Positions 53,643-63,054 of a stretch of DNA of 64,000 nt are shown here, in pieces. Made by a program: the position numbers and the translations under genes. Under the pieces are notes generated by a model, which was not told the DNA's origin, made no database searches, and saw only the letters and a list, made by a program, of their open reading frames with translations. Numbering within the stretch: the first letter of the stretch is position 1; every line of letters starts with the position of its first letter. The stretch is from Caballeronia zhejiangensis (GTDB taxonomy: Bacteria > Pseudomonadota > Gammaproteobacteria > Burkholderiales > Burkholderiaceae), in assembly GCF_000698575.1 (NCBI RefSeq), contig NZ_JFHD01000001.1, positions 558,001-622,000 of the forward strand. The letters are read 5' to 3'.

Positions 53643-55004
53643 TCAGATGGTCGCGTCCGCGACGGCATCGCTGCCTTCATCCGTATGTCCTGCGCCGCTT
53701 GCGACCGCCGATGTCGACGGCGCAAGCACCACGGCTGCAATTGCGCCGAGCACCATCAGAAGCGCGATCGCGCCGAGTCCGCCCGCCATGCTGTTCGTCA
53801 TCGTCTTGATCGAGCCGATGATCATCGGACTCACGAAGCCGCCGAGCAGGCCGACGCAGTTGATCACCGCGACGCCGCCCGCCGCGCCGCTGCCGCGAAT
53901 GTAATCGGTCGAGATCGCCCAGATCAGCGGATTCGGCGCGAGGATGCCGGCGGTGGCCACCGACAACGCCGCGAGCGACAGCGCAAGGTTGCCCGTCGTG
54001 AACGCCGCGACGACGAGACCGGCCGCGCCGAACACCATCGCGATCGCGCAGTGCCAGCGCCGCTCCATCGTGCGATCCGAATGACGGTTCAGCGCGATGA
54101 GCGCGATCCAGCTCACGAAGTACGGGATCGCCGAATAGCAGCCGATCTGCAACGCGCCCGACACGCCCGCGCTCTTGATGAGCGTCGGCAGCCAGAAGCC
54201 GATCGCGAATACGCCGGCGATCTGCGTGAACCACACGAAGCCCATCACGTAGACGCGAAAGTCCTTCAGCGCGCGGCCGAACGTATGCTCCGCGTGCTTC
54301 GTCGAGACGCTCGAACTCTTGCGGATGTCGTCGAGCACGATCGCCTTTTCGTTCTCGGTGAGCCACTTCGCCTGTTGCGGGCCGTCATCGAGAAAGAAGA
54401 ACGCGATCACGCCGAGCACGCTCGCGGGCAAGCCTTGCACGATGAACATCCACTGCCAGCCGTGCAGGCCGCCATAGCCGTCGAAGTAAGTCATCAGCGC
54501 GCCCGACAGCGGCCCGCCGAACAGGCCCGCGATGCCCGTCGCGCAAGTGAAGATGGCGATGACCTTCGCGCGCCGCTCGACCGGATACCAGCGCGTGAGA
54601 TAGAAGATCACGCCGGGATAAAGCCCCGCTTCCGCGAGCCCGAGAAAGAAGCGCACGGTATAGAGATGCGATGGCAGCGTGACGAACGCCGTGCCCGCCG
54701 CGATCAAGCCCCACAGAATCATGATGCGCGAGAACGTGCGCTTCACGCCGATACGCGCGAGCAGCAGATTGCTCGGCACTTCCATCAGCACGTAGCCGAG
54801 AAAGAAGATGCCCGCGCCGATGCTGTAAGTGAGATCGCTGAAGCCCACGTCGTGCTTCATGTCGAGTTGCGCGATGCCGATGTTGATGCGATCGAGAAAC
54901 GCAAACACATAGCACAGGAACAAAAAGGGGATGAGCCTGCGCGTGATCTTGCCGTAGGTCGCTTCGGCCTTGGGTCTGTCGAAGCTGCCGATGTCGGGTG
55001 TCAT
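53643..55004 (-). CDS. MFS transporter, ACS family, hydantoinase operon
   Basis: A 453-residue carrier (LFLCYVFAFLDRINIGIAQLDM, GYVLMEVPSNLLLARIGVKRTFSRIMILWG, LGLAEAGLYPGVIFYLTRWYP), similar in pattern to the MFS protein at 50313-51701. GGAGG lies eight bases before the ATG. Placed between enoyl-CoA hydratase and HMG-CoA-lyase-like genes, it is the probable uptake system for the acid or cyclic compound degraded by this operon. Confidence 0.87.
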   Translation of the reverse strand: MTPDIGSFDRPKAEATYGKITRRLIPFLFLCYVFAFLDRINIGIAQLDMKHDVGFSDLTYSIGAGIFFLGYVLMEVPSNLLLARIGVKRTFSRIMILWGLIAAGTAFVTLPSHLYTVRFFLGLAEAGLYPGVIFYLTRWYPVERRAKVIAIFTCATGIAGLFGGPLSGALMTYFDGYGGLHGWQWMFIVQGLPASVLGVIAFFFLDDGPQQAKWLTENEKAIVLDDIRKSSSVSTKHAEHTFGRALKDFRVYVMGFVWFTQIAGVFAIGFWLPTLIKSAGVSGALQIGCYSAIPYFVSWIALIALNRHSDRTMERRWHCAIAMVFGAAGLVVAAFTTGNLALSLAALSVATAGILAPNPLIWAISTDYIRGSGAAGGVAVINCVGLLGGFVSPMIIGSIKTMTNSMAGGLGAIALLMVLGAIAAVVLAPSTSAVASGAGHTDEGSDAVADATI

Positions 55005-55036
55005 GTCTGTCTCCTCCGGTGAGTCCGGGTTTTGAT

Positions 55037-55849
55037 CTAGCGGCCTTTGAATCGCGGCGCGCGCTTCTCGTTGTAAGCGCTGATGCCTTCGAGACGATCC
55101 TCGGTCGGAATCAGCCGGTTATACGCTTCGATTTCCAGATAGAGCCCGGTGCGCAGATCGCCCTGCATGCCGAGGTCGATCGCCTTCTTCGCCTGCGCGA
55201 CCGAAAGCGGCGCGCTCGTGCAGATGTCGCGCGCGGCGTCGATGGCGTCGGCGAGCACGCGCCCCGGCTCGCACAGCCGGTTGACGACGCCCCACGCGAG
55301 CGCTTCCTGCGCCGTGAACTTGCCGCCGCGCAGAATCAGCTCTTTCGCGCGCCGCACGCCGATCGCGCGCGGCAGTTGCTGCGTGCCGCCGCCGCCCGGC
55401 ATGATGCCGCGTTTCACTTCGGTGAAGCCGAACGTCGCGTGGCTGACGGCATAAGCGAAGTCGCACGCGAGCAGCAGTTCGAGTCCGCCCGCGACCGCCG
55501 CGCCGTTGGCCGCGCAGATGACCGGCACCGGGCAATACGTGAGCGCGCGGTTCATGCGCTCGAACAGATAGTGCTGCACGCCGAACTGCTCGTCGGTCAT
55601 GCCTTCGCGCTGCTTGAGGTCCGCGCCGCCGCAGAACGCGCGTTCGCCCGCGCCCGTCAGGATCACGCAGCGATACAGCGCGGGGTTCGCTTCGAGCGCA
55701 CCGAATACGCGGATGATCTCGTCGCCCATCGTCGTGCTGATCGCGTTCGAGACTTCCGGACGATTCAGCTTGACGATGAGAATCTGTTCGTCGATTTCTT
55801 CGAGCGTCAGCGTGTCGAGCGCGCCGACCAGTTGCGATGCAAGTTTCAC
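55037..55849 (-). CDS. Enoyl-CoA hydratase/isomerase family protein
   Basis: A 270-residue crotonase. It has the CoA-binding oxyanion segment AFCGGADLKQ, CAANGAAVAGGLELLLACD with the first catalytic Glu position, and FTEVKRGIMPGGGGTQQLPRAIG with the second. Start is GTG at 55849 with GGAG five bases upstream, overlapping the stop of the CoA-transferase gene as GTGA. It would hydrate an unsaturated acyl-CoA in the pathway, before cleavage by the lyase. Confidence 0.87.
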   Translation of the reverse strand: MKLASQLVGALDTLTLEEIDEQILIVKLNRPEVSNAISTTMGDEIIRVFGALEANPALYRCVILTGAGERAFCGGADLKQREGMTDEQFGVQHYLFERMNRALTYCPVPVICAANGAAVAGGLELLLACDFAYAVSHATFGFTEVKRGIMPGGGGTQQLPRAIGVRRAKELILRGGKFTAQEALAWGVVNRLCEPGRVLADAIDAARDICTSAPLSVAQAKKAIDLGMQGDLRTGLYLEIEAYNRLIPTEDRLEGISAYNEKRAPRFKGR

Positions 55850-57015
55850 GATGTCTCCAGTGTTTTCTTCGCCAGCAGATGATTGTGTTCGCCGAGTTTC
55901 GGCGTGACGCCGGTGCGCGCAGGCCGCACGCCGCCGAATGAAATCGGCACGCCGACGACCGTCGCCGCGCCGTCGTCGGTGATGCGCAGCAGATCGAGCG
56001 CCTTGGTCTGCTCGTGTTCGACGACCTGATCGATGGTCTGAATCGGTCCGCACGGAATGCCCGCCGTATCGAGCGCTTCCAGCCAGTGCGCGGTGCCCCG
56101 CTTGCGGAACTCGATATGCAGCAAGTCGATCAGCGCGACGCGATTGGTCACGCGCGCGCCGTTGGTGACGAAGCGCGCGTCGTCGGCGAGCGCGGCGATA
56201 TCGAGCACGTCGCACAAGCGGCGGAACAGGCGGTCGTTGCCCGCGGCGACCATGATGGTGCCGTCCGCGCATTCGAAGGCCTGATGCGGCACGATCGCGG
56301 CCGTCCCCGATCCCCAGCGTCCCGGCAACACGCCCGACGCGAGATAGTCGGCGATCTGGATGCCCGCCCAACTGATCGCCGTCTCGTACAGCGACACGGA
56401 CACGATCTCGCCCGCGCCCGTCGTCTGGCGCCGGAAGAGCGCGGCGAGCACGCCGATCGCGGCCCAGAGTCCGGTGCCCATGTCGTTCACCGAAACCGGA
56501 ATGCGCGACAGCGGCTCGCCCGGCTGACCGAGAAAGCTCATCAGGCCCGAAAGCGCCTGCACGAGCGGATCGTAGCCGGGCTTGTCGCGCAGCGGCCCGG
56601 CCGTGCCGAACGCGCCGAGATTGCAATAGACGAGCGACGGCTTCATGCGCAGCATCGCCTCGCCGCCGAGACCGTATTTCTCCGTGCCGCCCGCCTTCAG
56701 GTTTTGCAGCACGACATCGGCGCGTTGCGAGATCAGCTCGCGCAACGCCTGTGCTTCGTCCGGATTCGACAGCGACATCGCGATGCTTTTTTTGCCGTGA
56801 TTCACCGCATGAAACAACGCGGCCGCGCCATCGACGAAAGGCGGGCCCCAATCGCGCGCGTAGTCGCCGTGTTCCGCGCTTTCGATCTTGATGACGTCCG
56901 CGCCGAGCGACCCGAGGATCATGCCCGCATACGGCGCGGCGAGACTGTGGCCGATCTCGATCACGCACACGCCCGCGAGCGGCAAAGGCTGGTTCATGGC
57001 TTCGCTCGCGCTCAT
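55846..57015 (-). CDS. CaiB/BaiF-type CoA-transferase
   Basis: A 389-residue class III CoA-transferase. CVIEIGHSLAAPYAGMILGSLGADVIKIESAEHGDYAR is the family start. The catalytic Asp is in GYDPLVQALSGLMSFLG, followed by the VNDMGTGLWAAIGVLAAL helix. It would load CoA onto a carboxylic acid. ATG overlaps the hydantoinase-B stop as ATGA; ATG 56997 is an alternative. Translational coupling with both neighbours indicates a tight pathway unit. Confidence 0.88.
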   Translation of the reverse strand: MSASEAMNQPLPLAGVCVIEIGHSLAAPYAGMILGSLGADVIKIESAEHGDYARDWGPPFVDGAAALFHAVNHGKKSIAMSLSNPDEAQALRELISQRADVVLQNLKAGGTEKYGLGGEAMLRMKPSLVYCNLGAFGTAGPLRDKPGYDPLVQALSGLMSFLGQPGEPLSRIPVSVNDMGTGLWAAIGVLAALFRRQTTGAGEIVSVSLYETAISWAGIQIADYLASGVLPGRWGSGTAAIVPHQAFECADGTIMVAAGNDRLFRRLCDVLDIAALADDARFVTNGARVTNRVALIDLLHIEFRKRGTAHWLEALDTAGIPCGPIQTIDQVVEHEQTKALDLLRITDDGAATVVGVPISFGGVRPARTGVTPKLGEHNHLLAKKTLETS

Positions 57016-58745
57016 TCGGCGGTGACTTCGAGCGGTGCGTCGATGGTTTCGCGCGTGCGGCCGTAGACTTGCGCGGCGGCATCGGCGCTGATGTAGCCAT
57101 CGGCGACATCGGCATCGACGCGCTTCTCATCGCGTTCGCGCGGATCGCCATAGCCGCCGCTGCCCGCGGGCTGCACGGTCACGCGATCGCCGCGATACAC
57201 GACCGTCTGTCCGCCCTTCGCCGCGACCTCCTGCGTGCTGCCGTCCGCGCGTTCGACGACGCACAGAAAGCGCGTGCCGGCCTGCCCGCCGAAGTGACCT
57301 TCGGGGGCGGAACGTCCGCGTTCGCCGGACACGGTGAAGGTGGCTTCGTCGTATTCCACGCGATACACGCGCCGCGATGTCAGCCCGCCGCGCTGTCGGC
57401 CCGCGCCGCCGCTGTCGGTGACGAGCGACCATTCCTCGACCATCAGCGGCGAAGTCGCTTCGATCATTTCGATCGACTGACTGCCCGCGTTGCCCACGTA
57501 GACGCGCACGCCGCTCACGCCGTCCTTCTCCGCGCGCGCGCCCATGCCGCCCGCGTGGACGTCGTGCATGGTGACGAACTCCTGACCGGTTCGGGCGATG
57601 CGCGCGGCATCGGTATCGCGTCCGCTGAAAATGCCCGCGCACGACGCGCAGTTGCTTTGTCCGGTGATGCGCTCCGGCACCGCGGGCGCAAGCGCCTTGA
57701 GCAGCAGATCGATCACGCGCGGCGAGGTCTCCGTGTTGCCCGACACCACCGACGCCGGATAGCGGCAGTTCAGCACGCTGCCCTCGGGCGCGATGATCGT
57801 CACCGGCCGATAGCAGCCCTGGTTGGTCGGAATGCCCGGATCGGTCAGCGCTTTCACGGTGAACCAGGTGCTGTTGCACGTCACCGAAAGCGGACAGTTG
57901 ATGCCGCCGCGCGCCTGCGGCCCGGTGCCGGTGTAATCGAACGTGATGTGATCGCCCGTCTTCGTGATCTTCACCTTGAGCAGCGGCCGCTCCTGTTTCC
58001 AGCCCGGCGCCTCGATCGGATCGAGATACTCCTGCGCTTCGTACACGCCGTCCGGAATGCGTGCGATCTCCGCGCGAATGAGCTTCTCCGAGTGATCGAG
58101 ACTCTGGCTCATCACGTCGCGCAATGCATCGGCGCCATACTTCGCCACCAGTTCGCCGATGCGCCGGTCGCCGACGAACGTGCCCGCGTATTGCGCCTGA
58201 ATGTCGAGCAGCAGTTCGTGCGCGTTGCGGCTGTTTCGCGTGAGCAGGTTGAGCATGTCCTGCACCGGCTCGTCGTTACGATACAGAAACACCGGCGGAA
58301 TGCGGATGCCTTCGGCGAACACGTCCCACGTCGTGACGGTATAGCTGCCCGGCGACTGTCCGCCGATGTCGGTCCAGTGGCCGCGCGTCATCACGAAGGC
58401 GACGATCCTGCCGCCCGCGAAAACGGGCCGCGTGAACTGCACGTCCGGTTGATGATTGCCGCCGCCCACATAGGCGTCGTTGCTGACGATGACGTCGCCG
58501 GGACGCAGGTTCTCGCGCCCGACCGCTTCCACCGACACGCGCGTCGAGATGACGGCCGAGCCGAGCATCGTCGGGATGTCGTTGCCTTGCGCGACGAGCT
58601 GCATGTCGGCGTCGAAAATGGCCGCCGACGAATCGCCGCTCGCGTGCATGAGCGGGCTGCCGGCGGTGCGCATCATCGCGATCTTCATTTCACGGGCGAT
58701 CGCGAAGAGACTGCTGCGGATGATTTCGTAAGTAACGATGTCCAT
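57012..58745 (-). CDS. Hydantoinase B/oxoprolinase family protein
   Basis: A 577-residue protein of the HyuB family, partner of HyuA. Typical stretches are DIVTYEIIRSSLFAIAREMKIAMMRTAGSP, DVIVSNDAYVGGGNHQPDV, GHWTDIGGQSPGSYT and NTETSPRVIDLLLKALAP. With HyuA it would form an ATP-dependent enzyme that opens a cyclic amide (hydantoin, oxoproline type) or, in related acetone/acetophenone systems, carboxylates a ketone. ATG 58745 lies four bases after the hyuA-like stop; the frame extending to 58802 is not supported. Confidence 0.87.
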   Translation of the reverse strand: MDIVTYEIIRSSLFAIAREMKIAMMRTAGSPLMHASGDSSAAIFDADMQLVAQGNDIPTMLGSAVISTRVSVEAVGRENLRPGDVIVSNDAYVGGGNHQPDVQFTRPVFAGGRIVAFVMTRGHWTDIGGQSPGSYTVTTWDVFAEGIRIPPVFLYRNDEPVQDMLNLLTRNSRNAHELLLDIQAQYAGTFVGDRRIGELVAKYGADALRDVMSQSLDHSEKLIRAEIARIPDGVYEAQEYLDPIEAPGWKQERPLLKVKITKTGDHITFDYTGTGPQARGGINCPLSVTCNSTWFTVKALTDPGIPTNQGCYRPVTIIAPEGSVLNCRYPASVVSGNTETSPRVIDLLLKALAPAVPERITGQSNCASCAGIFSGRDTDAARIARTGQEFVTMHDVHAGGMGARAEKDGVSGVRVYVGNAGSQSIEMIEATSPLMVEEWSLVTDSGGAGRQRGGLTSRRVYRVEYDEATFTVSGERGRSAPEGHFGGQAGTRFLCVVERADGSTQEVAAKGGQTVVYRGDRVTVQPAGSGGYGDPRERDEKRVDADVADGYISADAAAQVYGRTRETIDAPLEVTAE

Positions 58746-58749
58746 GAAT

Positions 58750-60795
58750 TCAGGCTGCCAGTTCGATGACGAGATTGAGATCGGGATCGACGCGCGCGAC
58801 ATGCGACGCCTTCAGCACCGCGCAACTGCTGTGTTCTTCGATGACCGCCGGCCCTTCGATCGTCGCGCCGACCGGAATCTGCGTGCGCGCGAACACCGGC
58901 AGCGTGCGCGCGTGGCCATCGAAATACACTTCGCGGGTGCGAACCGGCTGCGGCAGCGCGCCACCATCGGCGCTCGCGACCGAGCCGCGCCAGCCGGTCG
59001 TCGTCACGAGTTGCAGACGCACGTTGGCGACCACGACCGGCTTGTCCTTGCTGATGAAGTTCCATTGCCGCAGATGCGCGTCCTCGAAGGCTTGCGCGAG
59101 CGCCGCGCGGATGCCCACTGCGTCCGCCTGCACTTCGACCGTGATGACATCGGGCTGGCCGGCGTAGCGGCAATCGGCGAGACGCACGACCTTCACGCCC
59201 TGCGCTTCGACGCCGTGACGCTGAAGCTCTTCCATGCCAAGCGCTGCCAGTTCATCGAGCGCGGCGTTCAGAGTCGCGTCGTCGATCATCGCGAGATCGC
59301 TTTCCAGCGGACGCTGATAGTCGTATTGCTGATCCGCGACCGTCATGCCGAACGCGCTGAAAAGACCCGGCAGCGGCGGAATCACCACGCGCCGGATACC
59401 CATTTCGTGGGCGAGATCGACCGCGTGCACCGGCCCCGCGCCGCCGTAGCAGATGTACGAGAACTCGCGCGGGTCGTAGCCGCGCTCGACTGTCATGATG
59501 CGGATGGCCTGCGCCATCAACGCGTTCGCGACCGAGCGCACGACCTGCGCGGCTTCGGGCACGGAGACGCCGAGCGGCTGCGCGATGACTTCATCGACGA
59601 CGCGCCATGCCGCCTGCGCATCGAGCTTGAATTCGCCGCCGAGGAAGCTGTCGGGATCGATATAGCCGAGAACCAGATTGCAGTCCGTGACGGTCGGGCG
59701 CGTGCCACCGCGCCCGTAGCACGCCGGTCCGGGATCGGCGCCCGCGCTCTCCGGTCCGATGCGCACGCCGCCGCCCGCGTCGATCCACACGATCGAGCCG
59801 CCGCCCGCGCCGACCGAATCGATGTCGATGCTGGGCGAGCGCACGGTGTACGTGTGCAGCAGGCTCTTGTTGCGCAGTTCGGGGCGCGAGTCGCGGATCA
59901 GCGAAACATCGAAGGTCGTGCCGCCCATGTCGCCGAGAATCGCGTTCTTCAGCTCGCTCTTCTCGCAGTTGCGGATCGCCGCCGAGACGCCGCCCGCCGG
60001 GCCGGATTCGAGCAGCACGATCGGCTTGTCGGCGACCATGGCCGGACTCGCGAGCCCGCCGTTCGACTGCATGAAAAGGAATTTTCCCGCGAAGCCATGC
60101 TGCGCCAGCGCGCTGATGAGCCGGCCGATGTAGCGCCCGCAGACCGGACCGAGCATCGCGTTGATGACCGTCGAGCTCGCGCGCTCGTATTCCATCGATT
60201 CGGGATTCACTTCGTGCGATGCACACACGAAGCGCTCCGGCAGCAGACGGCGCAGCGTTTCGACGGCTTCGCGTTCGTGCCGCGGATTGACGTGCGCGTG
60301 CAGAAAGCACACGGCGACGGCTTCGATATCCGACGCGCGAATCTCTTCGGCGAGCGCTTCGAGCTGCGCGTGATCGAGCGGCGTTTCGATGCTGCCGTCA
60401 TGGCGCAGGCGCTCGTTCACTTCGAGCCGCCAGCGCCGCTCGACGAGCGGACGCGGATTCTCGAACAGCAGATCGTAAAGATCGGCGCGGTCGTGACGCG
60501 ACACGCGCCTTAGTTCGAGGATGTCGCGAAAGCCGCGCGTGGTGACGAGCGCGGTCTTCGCGCCGGTGCCCTCGACGACCATGTTGGTCGCCATCGTCGT
60601 GCCGTGGCCGATGAACGATACGTCGGCGCTGTCGGTGCCCGAGAGTTCGAGAATCTTGCGAAAGCCTTCAATCGTGCCGATGACGCGATCCTTCGGCGTC
60701 GTCGGCACCTTGGTCGACCAGATGCGCCCTGCTTCGTCGTCCACCATCACGACATCGGTGAAGGTGCCGCCGACATCGAGTCCGATTCTTTTCAA
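58750..60795 (-). CDS. Hydantoinase A/oxoprolinase family protein
   Basis: A 681-residue HyuA-family ATPase with an actin-like fold. The phosphate-binding loop IGLDVGGTFTDVVMVDD is at the N-terminus, the second GDMGGTTFDVSLIRD occurs mid-protein, and GAGGGSIVWIDAGGGVRIGPESAGADPGPACYGRGG is the signature of the hydantoinase/oxoprolinase A group. Start is TTG at 60795, chosen because the protein then begins KRIGLDVGG and has GAGAGG upstream. First gene of a six-gene minus-strand operon, divergent from a LysR-type gene. Confidence 0.88.
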   Translation of the reverse strand: MKRIGLDVGGTFTDVVMVDDEAGRIWSTKVPTTPKDRVIGTIEGFRKILELSGTDSADVSFIGHGTTMATNMVVEGTGAKTALVTTRGFRDILELRRVSRHDRADLYDLLFENPRPLVERRWRLEVNERLRHDGSIETPLDHAQLEALAEEIRASDIEAVAVCFLHAHVNPRHEREAVETLRRLLPERFVCASHEVNPESMEYERASSTVINAMLGPVCGRYIGRLISALAQHGFAGKFLFMQSNGGLASPAMVADKPIVLLESGPAGGVSAAIRNCEKSELKNAILGDMGGTTFDVSLIRDSRPELRNKSLLHTYTVRSPSIDIDSVGAGGGSIVWIDAGGGVRIGPESAGADPGPACYGRGGTRPTVTDCNLVLGYIDPDSFLGGEFKLDAQAAWRVVDEVIAQPLGVSVPEAAQVVRSVANALMAQAIRIMTVERGYDPREFSYICYGGAGPVHAVDLAHEMGIRRVVIPPLPGLFSAFGMTVADQQYDYQRPLESDLAMIDDATLNAALDELAALGMEELQRHGVEAQGVKVVRLADCRYAGQPDVITVEVQADAVGIRAALAQAFEDAHLRQWNFISKDKPVVVANVRLQLVTTTGWRGSVASADGGALPQPVRTREVYFDGHARTLPVFARTQIPVGATIEGPAVIEEHSSCAVLKASHVARVDPDLNLVIELAA

Positions 60796-60952
60796 TTTGC
60801 CTCTCTCCTGTGGATGCGTGATTTCTGCTGCGCTTGCCGAGGCCGCGTGAGTTCCGGCATGATCGAGCCGCGCCGTCGAGCGCCCGGCTGTGACGAACAT
60901 CGACCGAGCCAGTTTAAAGAGGCATCGGCGCGGCCAGATAATGAAACGTTCC

Positions 60953-60993
60953 GATCAGGTGAGACGTTGGAGTTATATCGGTGATAACCAGTA
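60953..60993. promoter_or_regulatory. Shared promoter element, copy B (LysR-type box)
   Basis: GATCAGGTGAGACG, five variable bases, GTTATATCGGTGATAACCAG and TA, as in copy A at 51793-51833. Here the right part overlaps the GTG start of the LysR-type gene. The element lies about 160-200 bases upstream of the hydantoinase operon start. Confidence 0.75.
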
Positions 60994-61934
60994 TCGATGC
61001 GATATTGAGGCGGCTGCGCGGCAATCACGTCGCGCTTTTGATCGCGCTCGACGACCATGGCTCGCTGCGCAAGGCGGCGCAACAGGTGTCGCTCTCGCAG
61101 CCCGCGACGACCAAGTCGCTGCGCGAAATCGAGGCGATGTTCGGCACTGAACTGTTTGCCCGTTCGCCGCGCGGCATCGTGCCGAACGAACTCGGGCGCT
61201 GCGTGATTCGTCACGCGCGCGCGGTGCGTTCGGAGATCGGCGCGCTGCGCGACGAGCTTGCGGCCATCATGCGCGGCGGCGGAGGGATGCTTGCCATCGG
61301 CGCGGTGATGGGTTCGATGCCCGAGTGGCTCGCGCCCATCCTGCGTGCGCTGCGGCAAGTGCAGCCGGACGTGTCCGTCGAGGTCTGGGAGGACAACAGC
61401 GCGCGTTTGCTGTCGATGCTCGATCAGCGTCTGCTCGATCTCGTCATCGGGCGGCCGAGCATCAGCGTTCACCCTGAGGCTTACGATTTCATTCCGCTCG
61501 AAGTGGAGGAAGTGTGTCTCGTGGTCGATGGCGCCGATCCGCTCGCGAGCGTGCAGCGCCTGACGCTCGAAGCGCTTGCGGACAATCCGTGGATCGTGCC
61601 GCAAGCCGCCCTGCCGATGCGCTCGCTGCTCGAACAGCTTTTCGACGACGCGGAGGTTCCTTTTCCGCGATACGCGATCGAAACGTCATCGACGTTCGCG
61701 ACGTTGTCGTTATTGCGCGCCAGCGCGGGGACCGTTGCGCTGATGCCACTGAAGGTCGCGCAATACTTTCAGGCGCACGGCATGATGGCGGTGCTGCCGA
61801 TCCGTATCGAGCGACGTGGCGCGCCGTACGGGATCGCAACGCGTCGCGGCGCTACGCCGACGGCGCCGGTGCAGAGGTTCATCGAGTTATGCAAAGAGAA
61901 GCGCGACGAGCAGCTTCGACGCAATGAGCTTTAA
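60981..61934 (+). CDS. LysR-family transcriptional regulator of the hydantoinase operon
   Basis: A 317-residue LysR regulator. LLIALDDHGSLRKAAQQVSL (residues 19-38), followed by SQPATTKSLREIE, is the helix-turn-helix; the effector domain runs from LAIGAVMGSMPEWLAPILRAL to the C-terminus. Start is GTG 60981 with AGGTGAG about 15 bases upstream; an alternative start is not obvious. It is divergent from the hydantoinase operon and probably binds the conserved element that overlaps its own start, and possibly copy A nine kilobases away. Confidence 0.88.
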   Translation: MITSIDAILRRLRGNHVALLIALDDHGSLRKAAQQVSLSQPATTKSLREIEAMFGTELFARSPRGIVPNELGRCVIRHARAVRSEIGALRDELAAIMRGGGGMLAIGAVMGSMPEWLAPILRALRQVQPDVSVEVWEDNSARLLSMLDQRLLDLVIGRPSISVHPEAYDFIPLEVEEVCLVVDGADPLASVQRLTLEALADNPWIVPQAALPMRSLLEQLFDDAEVPFPRYAIETSSTFATLSLLRASAGTVALMPLKVAQYFQAHGMMAVLPIRIERRGAPYGIATRRGATPTAPVQRFIELCKEKRDEQLRRNEL

Positions 61935-61948
61935 CGAGGAATGTCGGT

Positions 61949-62929
61949 TCAATGCGACGACACATAAGGCGACGGCCCCGCCTCCGGCACCGCGAAATGC
62001 CGCTTCATTCGTCGTAATTCTTCCGAAGGCGTGCCGCCGAAAAGCCGCTTGAATTCGCGGCTGAACTGCGATGCGCTCTCATAGCCGACTCGCGCGCTCG
62101 CCGCCGCAGCCGTCATGCCTTGCCGCGCCATCAATAGCCTCGCCTGATGCAGTCGCGTCGACTTGATGTACTGCAGCGGAGAAGTATTGGTGGCCGCCTT
62201 GAAGTGCATATGAAAGGACGGCACGCTCATGGCCGCTTCCCTTGCGAGCGTTTCGATCGTCAGCGCCTCGGCATAGCTCGAATGGATCTTGCGCAGCACC
62301 TTGGAAATGCGCCCGAAATGTCCATCGAGGTCGAGCGCGGCGCGCATCGAAGCGCCCTGCTCGCCGATAAACACGCGAAAGTAAATCTCGCGCACCAGCG
62401 TCGGCCCCAATAGCGCGGCTTCGAGCGGATCGCGCATTGCGTCGAGAAAGCGCAGCATGGTTTCGCCGAGCGCCAGATCGAGCCGCGTCGTGGCCATGCC
62501 GCCCGGCTCGCCGGGCACCACGCCATTGCGCTCGTCGATCTGCAGCAATACATCGGCGGCGAGCGTCGCATCGAGACGCACGTACACCGCGAGCAACGGT
62601 TCGTCGGCGGTGGCGTCGGTTTCCATCGAGAACGGCAGCGGCAACGCGACAGCCAGATAGTGCTGCGCATCGTAGACATACACCTTGCTGCCGAGGTAGC
62701 CGCGCTTGCGGCCTTGCGCGATGACGACGATACCCGGCTCGTACAGCACCGGCGTACGCGTGAGCGGACGGTTAGATCGCAACAGGCGAATGTCCGGCAT
62801 CGGCGTCGCGTTATAGCCTTCGTTCGGCGCGAGTTCCAGCAGCCGGCTCACCATCGAAGCGTGCACGCGAGCGAGTGCGGCGGCTTCGGTTTCCATCGTC
62901 GGCAATTTGGGCGGGCGGTGCGTTTTCAT
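61949..62929 (-). CDS. AraC-family transcriptional regulator
   Basis: A 326-residue regulator with an N-terminal AraC_N-type sensing domain (YNATPMPDIRLLRSNRPLTRTPVLYEPGIVVIAQG) and a C-terminal double helix-turn-helix (LTIETLAREAAMSVPSFHMHFKAAT, ASARVGYESASQFSREFKRLFGGTP). It is divergent from an aldehyde dehydrogenase gene 125 bases away, its most likely target. Confidence 0.9.
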   Translation of the reverse strand: MKTHRPPKLPTMETEAAALARVHASMVSRLLELAPNEGYNATPMPDIRLLRSNRPLTRTPVLYEPGIVVIAQGRKRGYLGSKVYVYDAQHYLAVALPLPFSMETDATADEPLLAVYVRLDATLAADVLLQIDERNGVVPGEPGGMATTRLDLALGETMLRFLDAMRDPLEAALLGPTLVREIYFRVFIGEQGASMRAALDLDGHFGRISKVLRKIHSSYAEALTIETLAREAAMSVPSFHMHFKAATNTSPLQYIKSTRLHQARLLMARQGMTAAAASARVGYESASQFSREFKRLFGGTPSEELRRMKRHFAVPEAGPSPYVSSH

Positions 62930-63054
62930 GCGTCGAGTTCGATAAAGGCGTGTTCATAGAATCGGGCAAGCTTTGCAGACGATCACGCGTTCTCGTCGCG
63001 TTGCCATATGCCTAACATTCGATCATGCAAGTCAACTCACCTCGGAGAACAAGC

